Source: Hylemonella sp. UBA6679 (lineage in GTDB: Bacteria; Pseudomonadota; Gammaproteobacteria; Burkholderiales; Burkholderiaceae_C). From it: a stretch of DNA of 64,000 nt. Numbering within the stretch: the first letter of the stretch is position 1; each line of letters opens with the position of its first letter. The position numbers and the translations under genes were made by a program. Below, piece by piece: positions 26,221 to 35,913 of the stretch. Under the pieces are notes generated by a model, which was not told the origin of the DNA, searched no databases, and saw only the letters and a program-made list of their open reading frames with translations. The stretch is taken from NCBI GenBank assembly GCA_002454975.1, contig DKJZ01000041.1:26078-90077 (forward strand). The letters run 5' to 3'.

Positions 26221-27377
26221 TGGGCCGCAGCCGCAGACTGGCTTGGGTCCTGCTCGGGCTGCTGCTGTTGCTGGCCTTGGACCAGACACAGCGCGACCAG
26301 CCTGCGCCCGAGCCCCGCGGGGCCTGGCTGGACAGCACGCCAGCGGCCCCCGCCTTGCCCAAGGCCTGGGTTAAAACCGGCGGCGGGCTCATTCCCATGC
26401 CGGCGGACACGCCTGCTGCGCACGCCAGCACCTTACTCGCGTTGGGTTCGGCGTCGCCCTCGAGCGTGATGGCGTTTTGGTTTGCCGGCTCGCGCGAAAG
26501 CGGGCCAGATGTGCAAATCGCCATGTCTCACTTCGACCGCCAAAGCCAAGCCTGGCAAGCCGCGCGTTTTGTGGTGCAACGCGATGCGGCTTGGCAGCGC
26601 ACCGACTATGGTCTGCGTCGTCTGGGCAACCCGGTGGCTTGGCGCGATGCGGCGGGGCGCATCCACCTCTTTGTGGTGGGCACAGGCTTGGGTGGCTGGG
26701 CGGCGGGGCGGGTGGTGCATTACGTGCAAAAACAGATGGCCACGCCCAACGAGCTGCAATTTCGGTTTGAAGGCGTGCTGCCTTTGTCGTGGCTGTGGAA
26801 CACCAGCCACCTGGTGCGCGCCATGCCCTTGCCCCTGGAAGACGGCGGCATGGTGCTGCCGGTGTATTTCGAGTTGGGCCGAAAGTACTCCGTGGCTTTG
26901 CGCTTTGACGCACAAGGGCGCTTTCTGGGCATGACGCGCATGTCGCAGCGCCCCTACCTGCTGCAACCCACCTTGCTCATGACCTCGCCCACCGACTGGC
27001 TGGCCCTCATGCGCGACAACAGCCCCGACAACATCTTGCGCCTGGCGCACAGCCGCGATGCTGGCCGCACCTGGGCTGACCTGCCCGACTCGCCGTTGCG
27101 CAACCCCGACGCCTCGGTGGTGGGCTTGTCGGTGCGCCCGGGTTTGCATTTTCTGGCGCACAACCCCCGGCCCGACAGCCGCGCAGAGCTGCGCCTGAGC
27201 CAATCCGCCGACGGCCTGACGTGGCAGCCCCTGGCCACCTTGGCCCAAGCCCAGGGCGAAGGGCGCTTTGAGTACTCTTACCCCTCCATGGCCTGGGTGG
27301 ACGGCAGTGTTTGGGTGAGCTACACCGACCAGCGTCGCGCCATTGCTTGGCAGCGCTACAGCCCAGGCACACCATGA
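26220..27377 (+). CDS. Sialidase/BNR-repeat-like exported or anchored protein
   Basis: A 385-residue protein. An N-terminal hydrophobic segment (LAWVLLGLLLLLALDQT) acts as signal or anchor. Beta-propeller features of the sialidase superfamily follow: an Asp-box-like HSRDAGRTWADLPDSP at about 285, a second SADGLTWQPL, and SYPSMAWVDGSVWVSYTDQR. Sialidase activity is not assured; many such proteins act on other glycans or are binding proteins. The start codon shares one base with the previous stop (TGATG). Confidence 0.72.
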   Translation: MGRSRRLAWVLLGLLLLLALDQTQRDQPAPEPRGAWLDSTPAAPALPKAWVKTGGGLIPMPADTPAAHASTLLALGSASPSSVMAFWFAGSRESGPDVQIAMSHFDRQSQAWQAARFVVQRDAAWQRTDYGLRRLGNPVAWRDAAGRIHLFVVGTGLGGWAAGRVVHYVQKQMATPNELQFRFEGVLPLSWLWNTSHLVRAMPLPLEDGGMVLPVYFELGRKYSVALRFDAQGRFLGMTRMSQRPYLLQPTLLMTSPTDWLALMRDNSPDNILRLAHSRDAGRTWADLPDSPLRNPDASVVGLSVRPGLHFLAHNPRPDSRAELRLSQSADGLTWQPLATLAQAQGEGRFEYSYPSMAWVDGSVWVSYTDQRRAIAWQRYSPGTP

Positions 27378-28096
27378 CCCTGCACGACCTGCAACTTTGG
27401 GTACAAACCCTGGACCTGGCCAGCCCGGTGCTGCCCGCCTCAGGCCTCTTGTGGTGGGCCAGGCGTTTGAGCTGGGGTTTGATACTCGCAGCCTTGCTCA
27501 TCAGCCTGTGGAATTTGGCAGGACGCCGGGCCGCATCGCGTGGGGTGCCCGTGCGCACGCTGTCGCAACTGCTGCTCTTGCTCTTGGTGTGTGCGCTGTG
27601 CATGCTGCCGGGGGGGTGGTCGCCAGCCTATTGGTTGGGGCTGGCTTTTCAAATGCCCAGCCTTTTGAGTGTGGCGCTGGCCTTGCACGCCTTGAACCTG
27701 GCGTTTGATGCCCCAGCACGCACCGCCTGGCGTTCAGCCTTCAGGCGCCAAGCCCCGCACGACGTGCTCAACAGCCCCACCGGCTTGGCTGCGCTGCTTG
27801 GCGTGTTGGGCTGGGTGCTGCTGGGCGATGTGCTGGCTTGGTGGCCCATGGATGTGTATGCCACGGGCTTTCATGCCCTGACCCTGGCGCTGGTGGCGGG
27901 TGTGGTGAGCCTGCCTTGGGTGGTGTGGGGTCGCCACACGCACGGGGTGTGGCGTTGGGTGATGGCTGCGCTGGTGCTGTTTGTGCTGACCCGCTGGCCC
28001 ACAGGCAATGTGTGGTCGGCTCTGTTGGACCCGTTGTTGTGGGGCCTGTGCCAAGTGTGGGTGCTGTGGCGCTTGTGGCGTTACCTCAGGGCTTAG
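27374..28096 (+). CDS. Polytopic membrane protein of unknown function
   Basis: A 240-residue protein with about six hydrophobic segments (LSWGLILAALLISLWNL, LSQLLLLLLVCALCML, PSLLSVALALHALNL, GLAALLGVLGWVLLGDVLAW and others) and Trp-rich loops. No family recognised. It overlaps the sialidase-like gene by 4 nt, so the two are coupled, and its 3' end overlaps the convergent GT39 gene by 11 nt. Last gene of the nine-gene operon. Confidence 0.7.
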   Translation: MTLHDLQLWVQTLDLASPVLPASGLLWWARRLSWGLILAALLISLWNLAGRRAASRGVPVRTLSQLLLLLLVCALCMLPGGWSPAYWLGLAFQMPSLLSVALALHALNLAFDAPARTAWRSAFRRQAPHDVLNSPTGLAALLGVLGWVLLGDVLAWWPMDVYATGFHALTLALVAGVVSLPWVVWGRHTHGVWRWVMAALVLFVLTRWPTGNVWSALLDPLLWGLCQVWVLWRLWRYLRA

Positions 28097-29996
28097 CAGC
28101 AGGGGCTTGTACCCACCATTCGCGAGCCAAGAGCCAGTCTTGCGGCGTCCATAAGTTGTCGGCGCGCACCTCGCCGGCCAAGTGCCTGCTTTTGAAAATC
28201 CAGCGCACACCCAGCACCGCGCAGTGTGGGGCGCAATCAGGCGCAGTTTGCGCAGCGCTTTGTACCCACAGCGCCGCGCCGTGTTGTGCCAGCAAATCGT
28301 TCAAACCCGCTGGCCCAAGAGCTGCGCGCGCGCCCACGTCGTAAGGCTTGAGGGTGGGCTGGCCTGGCAAGATGTAGCGGTAGCGCTCGTATTGCCCATT
28401 GAAGTTGTTGGGCACGGCCAGCGTGCTGTGTTGCTGGGGAAGAGCCGGCGCGCTGAATTGCCCGCGTGGCCCGTCCAGGGGCATGAGCACCGCGTCCATC
28501 AGCGCATACACCCCCAGCACCGCAAGCAAGGCGCTGATGCGGGCCTTGCTGCTTTGGGTGAACACAAGCAAAGCGCAGCCAGCCACGCCTGCGGCCAAGC
28601 CCAAGGCCAGGGCCATTTCCAACGATGTGCTGATGCTGAGCTCGCCCATCACCCAGGCCACGCGTGCGAGCAGCAGCGCCCCCACCAGGCTGAGCAACGC
28701 TGAGAGCCTGAACCACCCCAGCCCGATTCGTCCCCAGTAAAGGGCCAACAAAATGGCCACGGCTGGCATGGCTGGGATCACGTAGCGTGCCGAGCGTTGG
28801 CTGGGGATGGTGAAGGTCAGCAGCCACACCAGCAACCAAGCCAGGGCCAAGGCCACCAGTGGCGACATGGTTTGCAGCGCGTTGCCACCGTCCAGCGCGT
28901 TCCGGGGCTTAAGGAGGCGGCGCACCCCCAGCACCATCAAGCCCAGCACCACGGGTGCGAGCAAGCCCGCGTTGACCGCGTAAGCCAAAAGCTGAGACCA
29001 GATGCTCGAGCCGTTCAAGCCCAGGGCCTCGGCCCAGTAGCCGCGTTGGTCGGAGAATTTTTTGGCGTTTTCCGCCACGATGAACTCTTGCCACACCGCA
29101 CCTGGCTCGGGGTCCAGCACAAACCACAGGCCAAACACGCCCAATGCCAACACTGCCGCCACGCCCACCTTCACGCTGAGCAAGACCAGCGCACGCCAGC
29201 CCATCCAGGGCTGAGAGGCCAGCACCACCAACCACCAAGCCGCCGCCGCCGGGGCCACCAGCGCAAATGATTTGTAAGCCAAGCCTATGCCCAAACCCAG
29301 GCCCAAGAGCAGCACACTTAGCCACGATGGGGTGAGCGCTGGCAAGGCGTGGCGGGTTGGGGCGTTTGCTCCTGAAAAAAGAGCGCTACCTTGAGGATAG
29401 ACGTGGCTTAGCTGTAGAAACCACATGAAAATTGGCAAACTGAACCAAAAGGTTTCGGGCGCGCTGGTGAGGTAGGCGCGGTGGTAACGCAAGGTGCTGA
29501 AAAACGCCAAAAACACCACGGCGGCCAGCAGGCCAGTGGTCCAGGGTGCGAGCTCAGGCGCCTGCATCGGCACTTTCATAGGCACTTGCATAGGCACTTG
29601 CATAGGCGTTTGGCCAGCGCCTTGTGCGTGCCTCGCTAAGCGTCCTGGCTGACCCAGCCCATGACCCCGCAAGCCCAACGATCGCGCCACCAGCCAAGCC
29701 AAAGCAGCCGCCACCGCAAAGGTGTAGATCAGCCCGGGCGTGCGCAGGGCGGCCATGGTCCAGCCGCCCAGGTCGCCAGCCACCATGGCTTGCCAAAACA
29801 GCATGGGGGGTTTGGTGTTGCGGGTCTCAAACAGGTCGGAGGCCAGCGGCAGCCAGTGCCCACTTTCCGCGGTTTTTCGGGCGATGTGCGCATACACCAT
29901 CTCATCGCCGTTGCTGGGGATGTACTGGCCGTCCAGGCCCCACACATAAGCCAGCACAGCCAGGCAAGCAGCCAACACAAGAATGGTGCGATTCAT
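28086..29996 (-). CDS. GT39/ArnT-like glycosyltransferase
   Basis: A 636-residue integral membrane protein of the PMT/ArnT superfamily. These use polyprenyl-phosphate sugars to modify proteins, lipid A or polysaccharides on the periplasmic side. The N-terminal acidic motif is readable (WGLDGQYIPSNGDEMVYAHI), followed by TRNTKPPMLFWQA and many TM helices. A loop near residue 130-150 contains four 4-residue repeats of PMQV/PMKV type, encoded by 12-bp tandem repeats (29562-29609). Third gene of the GT9 - GtrA - GT39 operon. Confidence 0.85.
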   Translation of the reverse strand: MNRTILVLAACLAVLAYVWGLDGQYIPSNGDEMVYAHIARKTAESGHWLPLASDLFETRNTKPPMLFWQAMVAGDLGGWTMAALRTPGLIYTFAVAAALAWLVARSLGLRGHGLGQPGRLARHAQGAGQTPMQVPMQVPMKVPMQAPELAPWTTGLLAAVVFLAFFSTLRYHRAYLTSAPETFWFSLPIFMWFLQLSHVYPQGSALFSGANAPTRHALPALTPSWLSVLLLGLGLGIGLAYKSFALVAPAAAAWWLVVLASQPWMGWRALVLLSVKVGVAAVLALGVFGLWFVLDPEPGAVWQEFIVAENAKKFSDQRGYWAEALGLNGSSIWSQLLAYAVNAGLLAPVVLGLMVLGVRRLLKPRNALDGGNALQTMSPLVALALAWLLVWLLTFTIPSQRSARYVIPAMPAVAILLALYWGRIGLGWFRLSALLSLVGALLLARVAWVMGELSISTSLEMALALGLAAGVAGCALLVFTQSSKARISALLAVLGVYALMDAVLMPLDGPRGQFSAPALPQQHSTLAVPNNFNGQYERYRYILPGQPTLKPYDVGARAALGPAGLNDLLAQHGAALWVQSAAQTAPDCAPHCAVLGVRWIFKSRHLAGEVRADNLWTPQDWLLAREWWVQAPAAKP

Positions 29997-30034
29997 CCTT
30001 CGATGATAGCCAAGCGAAGCAACTCGGCGGTGTC

Positions 30035-30526
30035 TCAGCCTTTGCGCCGAAAGGTCCAGCGGTCGTTGGCCAAGAAGTTGCTCACGCTGGCCGCCACGAT
30101 CGCGATGATGTTGGCCAAGCGGTAGTCCATGCTCCCCGACAACAGCAGCGTGAGCACGTATTGCAACAAGCTGCCAAAGGCCGAGGCTGTCACATACTGG
30201 CCAAACTCCATGGCCAGGGTGCGCAGGCTCACGTTGGGCATCTCGCTGGCTTCAAGCTGCTTGACGCGGTCTGACCAGGTCCACAAGCGGTTCCATGTGA
30301 AGTTGTTGAGCGTGGCCAGGGTGATGGCCAGGGCCAACGAAAAATACGGTTTGTTGTAGCCCTGCTCGATGTGCGCAAACAGGTACTCATGCCCGAGGTA
30401 GAGCACCCCGAGGTTCACCACCGTGCCACTGGCGCCCACAATGCCGAACTTGATGTAGCGGTAGCGCTCGATCCAGCCCAGCACCTGCAACACCACGCTT
30501 TGCAACGCGGTTTTTTGTGTGCTCAT
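30035..30526 (-). CDS. GtrA-family membrane protein
   Basis: A 163-residue protein with four hydrophobic segments. Family hallmarks: YIKFGIVGASGTVVNLGVLY in TM1, NFTWNRLWTW after TM2 and SNFLANDRWTF at the end. GtrA-like proteins are thought to flip or present undecaprenyl-phosphate sugars for a partner glycosyltransferase, which fits the GT39 gene immediately downstream. The start at 30526 (MSTQKTALQ) is used; 10 nt separate it from the GT9 stop. Confidence 0.88.
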   Translation of the reverse strand: MSTQKTALQSVVLQVLGWIERYRYIKFGIVGASGTVVNLGVLYLGHEYLFAHIEQGYNKPYFSLALAITLATLNNFTWNRLWTWSDRVKQLEASEMPNVSLRTLAMEFGQYVTASAFGSLLQYVLTLLLSGSMDYRLANIIAIVAASVSNFLANDRWTFRRKG

Positions 30527-30536
30527 ACGCCCCTCT

Positions 30537-31778
30537 TCATGCGCCAACCGCAGGCACGGCCAGCGCGCCGAGTGCTTCTTGCAACACGGGGTCGGGGGCG
30601 ATGCGCTTGAGGCATTGGTTGTCGCCATCGCAAAACGTCAGGCGGTGGTTGTAGGCGCTCAAGCACGGCGAGCAAGCAATGCCCGACTCGAAAATTTTGG
30701 CTTGCGCGCCACGCAAACCTGGCAGCGGGCCGTAGAGCTTGCCGGTCTCAGGCCCGAAAAACACCATGGTTTGGATGGGCGTGAGCGTGGCGAAATGCCC
30801 TGGGCCGCCATCGTTGGTGATGAGCAAATCGGCCGCGTGAAACAGCATCAACAATTCGCGAATCGAACGTGTGTAGCCGGTGAGGTTCAAGCACAGATCG
30901 CTGGCCACGCGAGACTTCAAATCAGCGGCCAAGGCGGCGTCGTCTTTCAAGCCAATGAGCCCCACCGCATGGCCTGCGGCCACCAGGCCTTGGGCCACGC
31001 GGGCGTAGTGGTCGGCCGGCCAAGCGCGCTCGGGCAAGATGCCGCCGCCCGCGTACAACAACACCAGTTTTCGGCCCACCGCAGACGGGTGATCGGCCGC
31101 GAGTTTGGCCTTGTAACTGTTCAACTCGTCAGCGGTGAAGTCCACGCTGAGCTCGGTGCGCGCGGGCAAGTCGCGGATGGGGGCAGCCTTGTGCACGGGC
31201 GCGCCTTGCACAGTGTCCAAAGCATCGACCAGCGACAAAAACTGTTTGCTGATGTGCTGGTAGGGGTTGTAGGGAATGGCGCGGTTGATGAAGCTGCCGC
31301 GGTACAGGCCCTCTTGCGTGTGCGGCGTGAAACCCGCGCGCAACTTGGCGCCGCTGAGGTAAGACAAGAGCGCACTGATGCGCGAGAACAGCTCGCAGTC
31401 CACCACCACGTCCAGGGGCAGGGCGCGCATGGTTTGCATGAAACGCCAAATGTCTTTGACGAGTTGCACGCCCGACTTGTCATCAAGCGCGTGCAGGTGT
31501 TCGTCGGCCGCCAGGCCCAGCATGCGCGAGACCTCTTGGTTTTTCTTGAGCTGCAGCACATGCAGCGTGGCCCCGGGGTATTTGGCGCGCAGCGCGGCAA
31601 ACATGGGGCCGGCCAGCACGATGCTGCCCATCTCTGAGAGCAAAATCACCAGCACATGGCGCACCTGCGCGGGCGCCTTGGGGTTGGCGTTGCCGCGCCA
31701 GCGCGCCCACACCGAGAGCCCTGCGCACAACAACTGGCCTACCCAGCGGTCGATCCAGCGTTGTGTTTGCAGTTTCAT
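30537..31778 (-). CDS. GT9-family glycosyltransferase (heptosyltransferase-like)
   Basis: A 413-residue cytosolic GT-B enzyme. The N-terminal domain has VRHVLVILLSEMGSIVLAGP and GATLHVLQLKKNQE; the C-terminal nucleotide-sugar domain has LVLLYAGGGILPERAWP, GLIGLKDD and TNDGGPGHFATL. It resembles ADP-heptose:LPS heptosyltransferases, but the exact acceptor cannot be told. A C-terminal cysteine cluster (GIACSPCLSA, FCDGDNQC) is seen in some relatives. First gene of the minus-strand glycan operon. Confidence 0.85.
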   Translation of the reverse strand: MKLQTQRWIDRWVGQLLCAGLSVWARWRGNANPKAPAQVRHVLVILLSEMGSIVLAGPMFAALRAKYPGATLHVLQLKKNQEVSRMLGLAADEHLHALDDKSGVQLVKDIWRFMQTMRALPLDVVVDCELFSRISALLSYLSGAKLRAGFTPHTQEGLYRGSFINRAIPYNPYQHISKQFLSLVDALDTVQGAPVHKAAPIRDLPARTELSVDFTADELNSYKAKLAADHPSAVGRKLVLLYAGGGILPERAWPADHYARVAQGLVAAGHAVGLIGLKDDAALAADLKSRVASDLCLNLTGYTRSIRELLMLFHAADLLITNDGGPGHFATLTPIQTMVFFGPETGKLYGPLPGLRGAQAKIFESGIACSPCLSAYNHRLTFCDGDNQCLKRIAPDPVLQEALGALAVPAVGA

Positions 31779-31805
31779 GGTGTGGGGTTCGGAATAAAAC
31801 CCCGA

Positions 31806-32987
31806 TTATTTCAGACCGGCAGCCGCACGCAGCGCGGCGGCCTTGTCGGTGCGCTCCCAGGTGAACTCGGGCTCTTCGCGGCCAAAGTGGCCATAGGCGG
31901 CTGATTTTTCGTAAATCGGGCGCAGCAGGTCGAGCATCTGGATGATGCCTTTTGGACGCAAGTCAAAGTGCTCGTTGACCAGCGCGGCGATTTTCTCGTC
32001 GGCAATCACGCCCGTGCCTTGGGTGTTGACGGTCACGTTCATGGGGCGTGCCACGCCAATGGCGTAAGCCACCTGAATCTGGCACTGCGTGGCCAAGCCG
32101 GCAGCCACGATGTTTTTGGCCACATAACGCGCAGCATACGCGGCCGAGCGGTCCACCTTGGTGGGGTCTTTGCCGGAGAACGCACCACCACCGTGCGGGC
32201 AAGCGCCGCCGTAGGTGTCCACAATGATTTTGCGACCGGTCAGGCCGCAGTCGCCCTGGGGGCCACCCACCACAAAACGGCCGGTGGGGTTGATGAGGTA
32301 TTTGGTGTCGAGCAGCCACTCTTTGGGCAGCACGGGCTTGATGATTTCTTCAATCACCGCGTCCACGAACTCTTGCTTCATGGTGCTGCCGTTGCTCATC
32401 TCGGGGCTGTGTTGGCTCGAGAGCACCACGGTGTCGATGCTGTGGGGCTTGCCGTCCACATAACGCATGGTCACCTGGCTCTTGGCGTCAGGGCGCAAAA
32501 AGGGCAGGCGGCCGTCTTTGCGCAACTGGGCTTGGCGCTCGACCAAACGGTGGGCGTAGTAAATGGGGGCGGGCATGAGCACCGGGGTTTCGCTGCAAGC
32601 GTAGCCAAACATCAGGCCTTGGTCGCCCGCACCGGTGTTGAGGTGGTCGTCGCTGGCTTGGTCCACGCCCTGGGCGATGTCGTTGGATTGCTTGTCGTAG
32701 GCGACCAGCACCGCGCAGCCTTTGTAGTCAATGCCGTACTCGGTGTTGTCGTAGCCGATGCGCTTGATGGTGTCGCGCGCGACCTGGATGTAGTCCACAT
32801 GCGCGTTGGTGGTGATCTCACCGGCGAGCACCACCAAACCGGTGTTGCACAGCGTCTCGGCCGCCACACGGCTGCGGGGGTCTTGCTTGAAAATCGCGTC
32901 CAAAATCGCGTCAGACACCTGGTCTGCCACCTTGTCGGGGTGGCCTTCAGAGACGGATTCAGAGGTAAAGAGGTAATCGTTCGCCAT
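31806..32987 (-). CDS. metK: S-adenosylmethionine synthetase
   Basis: A 393-residue MetK, making SAM from methionine and ATP. Motifs: [20 protein letters not shown] at the N-terminus, the [12 protein letters not shown] hexapeptide region and the P-loop-like [19 protein letters not shown]. The start at 32987 matches the family N-terminus; upstream in-frame codons are ignored. I looked for a SAM/SAH riboswitch in the leader and could not support one. Confidence 0.97.
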   Translation of the reverse strand: MANDYLFTSESVSEGHPDKVADQVSDAILDAIFKQDPRSRVAAETLCNTGLVVLAGEITTNAHVDYIQVARDTIKRIGYDNTEYGIDYKGCAVLVAYDKQSNDIAQGVDQASDDHLNTGAGDQGLMFGYACSETPVLMPAPIYYAHRLVERQAQLRKDGRLPFLRPDAKSQVTMRYVDGKPHSIDTVVLSSQHSPEMSNGSTMKQEFVDAVIEEIIKPVLPKEWLLDTKYLINPTGRFVVGGPQGDCGLTGRKIIVDTYGGACPHGGGAFSGKDPTKVDRSAAYAARYVAKNIVAAGLATQCQIQVAYAIGVARPMNVTVNTQGTGVIADEKIAALVNEHFDLRPKGIIQMLDLLRPIYEKSAAYGHFGREEPEFTWERTDKAAALRAAAGLK

Positions 32988-33160
32988 AAAAACTCCAAGG
33001 TTGAGGTTGCGCGTTGCCGGGCCTTGGGAGCTGTCAGCGAACGCTTTAGCAGAAATGCCCGGTGTCCCGAACAAGGCACAATCAATGACCATCAAAGCCT
33101 GTGCTGTGTCGCCCTGCAAGTAGTTCTGTAACTCAGCGACAGGCCTAAGTTTATCCGACC

Positions 33161-33988
33161 ATGAAGCTTTTGTTCAGAACATTTGCCAGCCTTCCCCTGG
33201 GTCTATTGCAGGCTTTAGGGTGGGCTTTGGGGTGCTTGGTGGCGGCTGTGTCACCCACCTACCGGCGCCGCATGCTGGCCAATGCCGCTCAGGCTGGCTA
33301 TGGCGCGGACATGGCCTGGCGAGGGGCTGCGCACGCCGGCGCCATGGTCTTGGAGTTGCCCCGGCTGTGGCTGGGCGCGCCGGTGCCCATCACCGCTGAG
33401 GGCGATGCTTTGGTGGCCCAAGCCTTGGCAGAGGGCCGCGGCTTGTTGTTTCTCACCCCGCACCTGGGCAGCTTTGAAGCGATGTCTCAGGCTTACACCG
33501 AGCGCTTTGGCCAGCACAAGCCCATGACGGTGTTGTTTCGCCCGCCGCGCCAAGCTTGGCTCAGAAGCGTGGTGACCCAGGCGCGCCAGCGCCCCGGCCT
33601 CTTGACCGCGCCCACCACGCTGGCTGGGGTCAAGCAACTCATCCAAGCCCTGCGCCGCGGCCAGTGCGTGGGCCTCTTGCCCGACCAAGTGCCCCCGCAA
33701 GGCCAGGGCGTGTGGGCGCCGTTTTTTGGCAAAGACGCCTACACCATGACCCTGGCGGTGCGCTTGGCCCAGCAAACCGGCGCGTGTGTGCTGTTGGCCT
33801 GCGCCGAGCGGCGCTGGGGCAAGTTTGTGGTGCACGTGCACGCGCTCGATGAGCGCCTGGAAGGCCTCTCGCCCGAGGCGGGGGCTGCGTGCATCAACCG
33901 CGCCATGGAGCGCCTGATTGCCATTTGTCCGCAGCAATACCTGTGGGGCTATGCGCGCTACAAAACCCCGCGGCAGGAAACCCCATGA
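33161..33988 (+). CDS. LpxL/HtrB-type lipid A acyltransferase
   Basis: A 275-residue lysophospholipid acyltransferase-family protein. An N-terminal hydrophobic anchor, the HX4E motif ([12 protein letters not shown]), [11 protein letters not shown] and [10 protein letters not shown] followed by PFFGKDAYT are typical of LpxL/LpxM, which add secondary acyl chains to lipid A at the inner membrane. Coupled by ATGA to a second, related gene. Which chain it adds cannot be assigned. Confidence 0.85.
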   Translation: MKLLFRTFASLPLGLLQALGWALGCLVAAVSPTYRRRMLANAAQAGYGADMAWRGAAHAGAMVLELPRLWLGAPVPITAEGDALVAQALAEGRGLLFLTPHLGSFEAMSQAYTERFGQHKPMTVLFRPPRQAWLRSVVTQARQRPGLLTAPTTLAGVKQLIQALRRGQCVGLLPDQVPPQGQGVWAPFFGKDAYTMTLAVRLAQQTGACVLLACAERRWGKFVVHVHALDERLEGLSPEAGAACINRAMERLIAICPQQYLWGYARYKTPRQETP

Positions 33989-34860
33989 GCTGGGTGTTGA
34001 GCCACCTTGGCGTTGTGTTCATGCGCTTGTTGGGCGTGCTGCCCCTGGCTTGGGTGCGTGCGCTGGGGTGGGTGTTGGGTTGGGTTTTGTACCTGCTGGT
34101 GGTGCCGCGCCGCCGGGTGGTGATGACCAATTTGCGCTTGTGTTTTCCGCAGTGGACGCATGCGCAGCACGTTCGCGTTGCAAAGGGTGTGTTTGTGCAT
34201 TTCGCACAAGCCTGGTTAGACCGCGGTTGGTTGTGGCACGGTAGCCCTGAGACGACCCGTGCGCGTTTGCGTTTGACCGGTGATGTGGCAGCCCTGCAAG
34301 ACAAGCAACCCACCGTGATTTTTGCGCCGCATTTTGTGGGGCTGGACGCGGGCTGGACGGCGCTCACCCAACAGCTGGATAGGCGCTTTACCACCATCTA
34401 CACCAACCAGGCCAACACCACCATTGACGCGTGGATTCATGCAGGCCGCAGCAGGTTTGGTCAGGGTCGTTTGTTCGGCCGTGCCGATGGGGTCAAAGAC
34501 ATCGTGGCCGCGTTGCGCCAAGGCGAGCCGCTGTATTTGCTGCCCGACATGAACTTTGGCCCGCACGAATCGGTGTTTGTGCCTTTTTATGGCGTGATGG
34601 CTTGCACCGTGCCGTCTCTGTCACGCTTTGCCCGCCTGGGCCGCGCGCAGGTGGTGCCGGTGGTCACGCGCATGACGCGTGAAGGTTATGAGGTGCAAGT
34701 GATGCCCGCTTGGACCGACTTTCCCACCGCAGACGCCACGGCCGATGCGGCCACCATGAACCTGCGTTTGCAAGCCTGGATCGACACCATGCCCGAGCAG
34801 TATTACTGGGTGCACAAACGCTTCAAAGACCGGCCCGAGGGCGAGCCGTCGGTGTATTGA
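33985..34860 (+). CDS. Second LpxL/LpxM-type lipid A acyltransferase
   Basis: A 291-residue paralogue of the preceding gene with the acyltransferase motif in the HX4D form (FAPHFVGLDAGW), YTNQANTTIDAW, LPDMNFGPHESVFVPF and a C-terminal YYWVHKRFKDRP, which is characteristic of LpxL. The ATG overlaps the upstream stop. The tandem pair suggests consecutive late acylations of lipid A. Confidence 0.87.
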   Translation: MSWVLSHLGVVFMRLLGVLPLAWVRALGWVLGWVLYLLVVPRRRVVMTNLRLCFPQWTHAQHVRVAKGVFVHFAQAWLDRGWLWHGSPETTRARLRLTGDVAALQDKQPTVIFAPHFVGLDAGWTALTQQLDRRFTTIYTNQANTTIDAWIHAGRSRFGQGRLFGRADGVKDIVAALRQGEPLYLLPDMNFGPHESVFVPFYGVMACTVPSLSRFARLGRAQVVPVVTRMTREGYEVQVMPAWTDFPTADATADAATMNLRLQAWIDTMPEQYYWVHKRFKDRPEGEPSVY

Positions 34861-34894
34861 ACGGCTGGTTTGACCTGATTTGTTTGAAACTCGC

Positions 34895-34913
34895 TGCTAT
34901 TTTTTAGATAGCA
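34895..34913. repeat. Dispersed GCTAT...ATAGC palindrome at a gene end
   Basis: TGCTAT-TTTTTAG-ATAGCA. It lies between convergent genes and encodes the last codons and stop of the hydrolase on the minus strand. With flanking A/T runs it may also serve as a terminator. Confidence 0.6.
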
Positions 34914-35847
34914 AAAAAGCGCCTATTTCTTTGGCGATCAGCTCAGGTTGCTCATGCACGATCCAGTGCGTGGCATCGTCCACCTTCACCAGTTTGAGTT
35001 GCGGCAGGTAGTCGTCCAAGCCCTCAATCAACTCGGGCGGCAGGGCGGTGTCTTGCATGCCCCACACCACCAGCGTGGGCAGGTTCACGGTGAGCATCTC
35101 GCGCGGCAGGGTGATGGCCGCTGCGGCCGGGTCTTCGGGGCGCGGCGGGCGCAGGGGTGAGGCGCGGTAGTAGTTGCAGCCGCCGGTCAAACCCAGGCTC
35201 CACACCGCGCGGTACTGGGCTTTGACCGCATCGGTCAACCAGCCAAAACGCTCGGCGCCCGCGCCCATGTTGGTGAAGAATTCCCACAGACGGCGAAAGT
35301 CATCTTGGGCCAACAGTTGTTCCGCATCCGGGCGGATGAGGAAGTTCATGTAGGCGCTGTGGTCTTGCTGCTTGGGCTTTTGCAGCTCGCGCAAAAACGT
35401 GCCGGGGTGCGGCGAGTTGATGATGACCAGCCGCTCGATCAGCTCTGGTTTTTGGTTCGCCAGGTTCCAGGCCACCGCACCACCCCAATCGTGTGCCACC
35501 AGCGCCGCCAAGCGCGCGCCGGGCGACTCGATGGCAATAAGCGCAGCGATGTCGGCCACCAAATGTTTGGCGCGGTACAGGGCCGGGTCAGCAGGGGCGC
35601 TGGAATGCTCAAACCCACGCAAATTGGGCGCGATGCAGCGGTAGCCGCCATGTTCTGGCTTCGAAAAATGACGCAACAGCGCGTCCCACGCAAAGGCCGC
35701 TTCTGGAAAGCCGTGCAAAAACACCAGCACCGGGCGGCCCCGCTCGCCGGCAGCGCGGCACGACAGGCGAATGCCATGGGGCAGGTCAACGGTGTAAGTG
35801 TCGATGCCGGCGGGCGACAAGCCGGGGGTGGTCAAGCTGGAGGTCAT
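34897..35847 (-). CDS. Alpha/beta hydrolase, epoxide hydrolase-like
   Basis: A 316-residue alpha/beta hydrolase. The oxyanion motif is LVFLHGFPEAAFAW, the nucleophile is Asp in VAHDWGGAVAW, the acid is probably in VVWGMQDTALPP and the catalytic His in DDATHWIVHEQP. An Asp nucleophile in HDWGG points to soluble epoxide hydrolases or haloalkane dehalogenases rather than esterases. Substrate unknown. Its stop lies in a dispersed palindrome. Single gene, convergent with the acyltransferases. Confidence 0.85.
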   Translation of the reverse strand: MTSSLTTPGLSPAGIDTYTVDLPHGIRLSCRAAGERGRPVLVFLHGFPEAAFAWDALLRHFSKPEHGGYRCIAPNLRGFEHSSAPADPALYRAKHLVADIAALIAIESPGARLAALVAHDWGGAVAWNLANQKPELIERLVIINSPHPGTFLRELQKPKQQDHSAYMNFLIRPDAEQLLAQDDFRRLWEFFTNMGAGAERFGWLTDAVKAQYRAVWSLGLTGGCNYYRASPLRPPRPEDPAAAAITLPREMLTVNLPTLVVWGMQDTALPPELIEGLDDYLPQLKLVKVDDATHWIVHEQPELIAKEIGAFLLSKK

Positions 35848-35913
35848 GGACGGGCCTTTGTGGATCTGCCCACCACTTTACAGGCTTGATTCAAGCAAGT
35901 CTTGAAGCCTTGA

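Noticed and set aside
31780..31800. GGGGTT...AACCCC hairpin between metK and the GT9 gene as a terminator
   Set aside because: The stem is short and no T-run follows in the metK direction.
32988..33160. SAM or SAH riboswitch upstream of metK
   Set aside because: No conserved core or pairing pattern of known SAM/SAH riboswitches could be recognised in the 5' leader.
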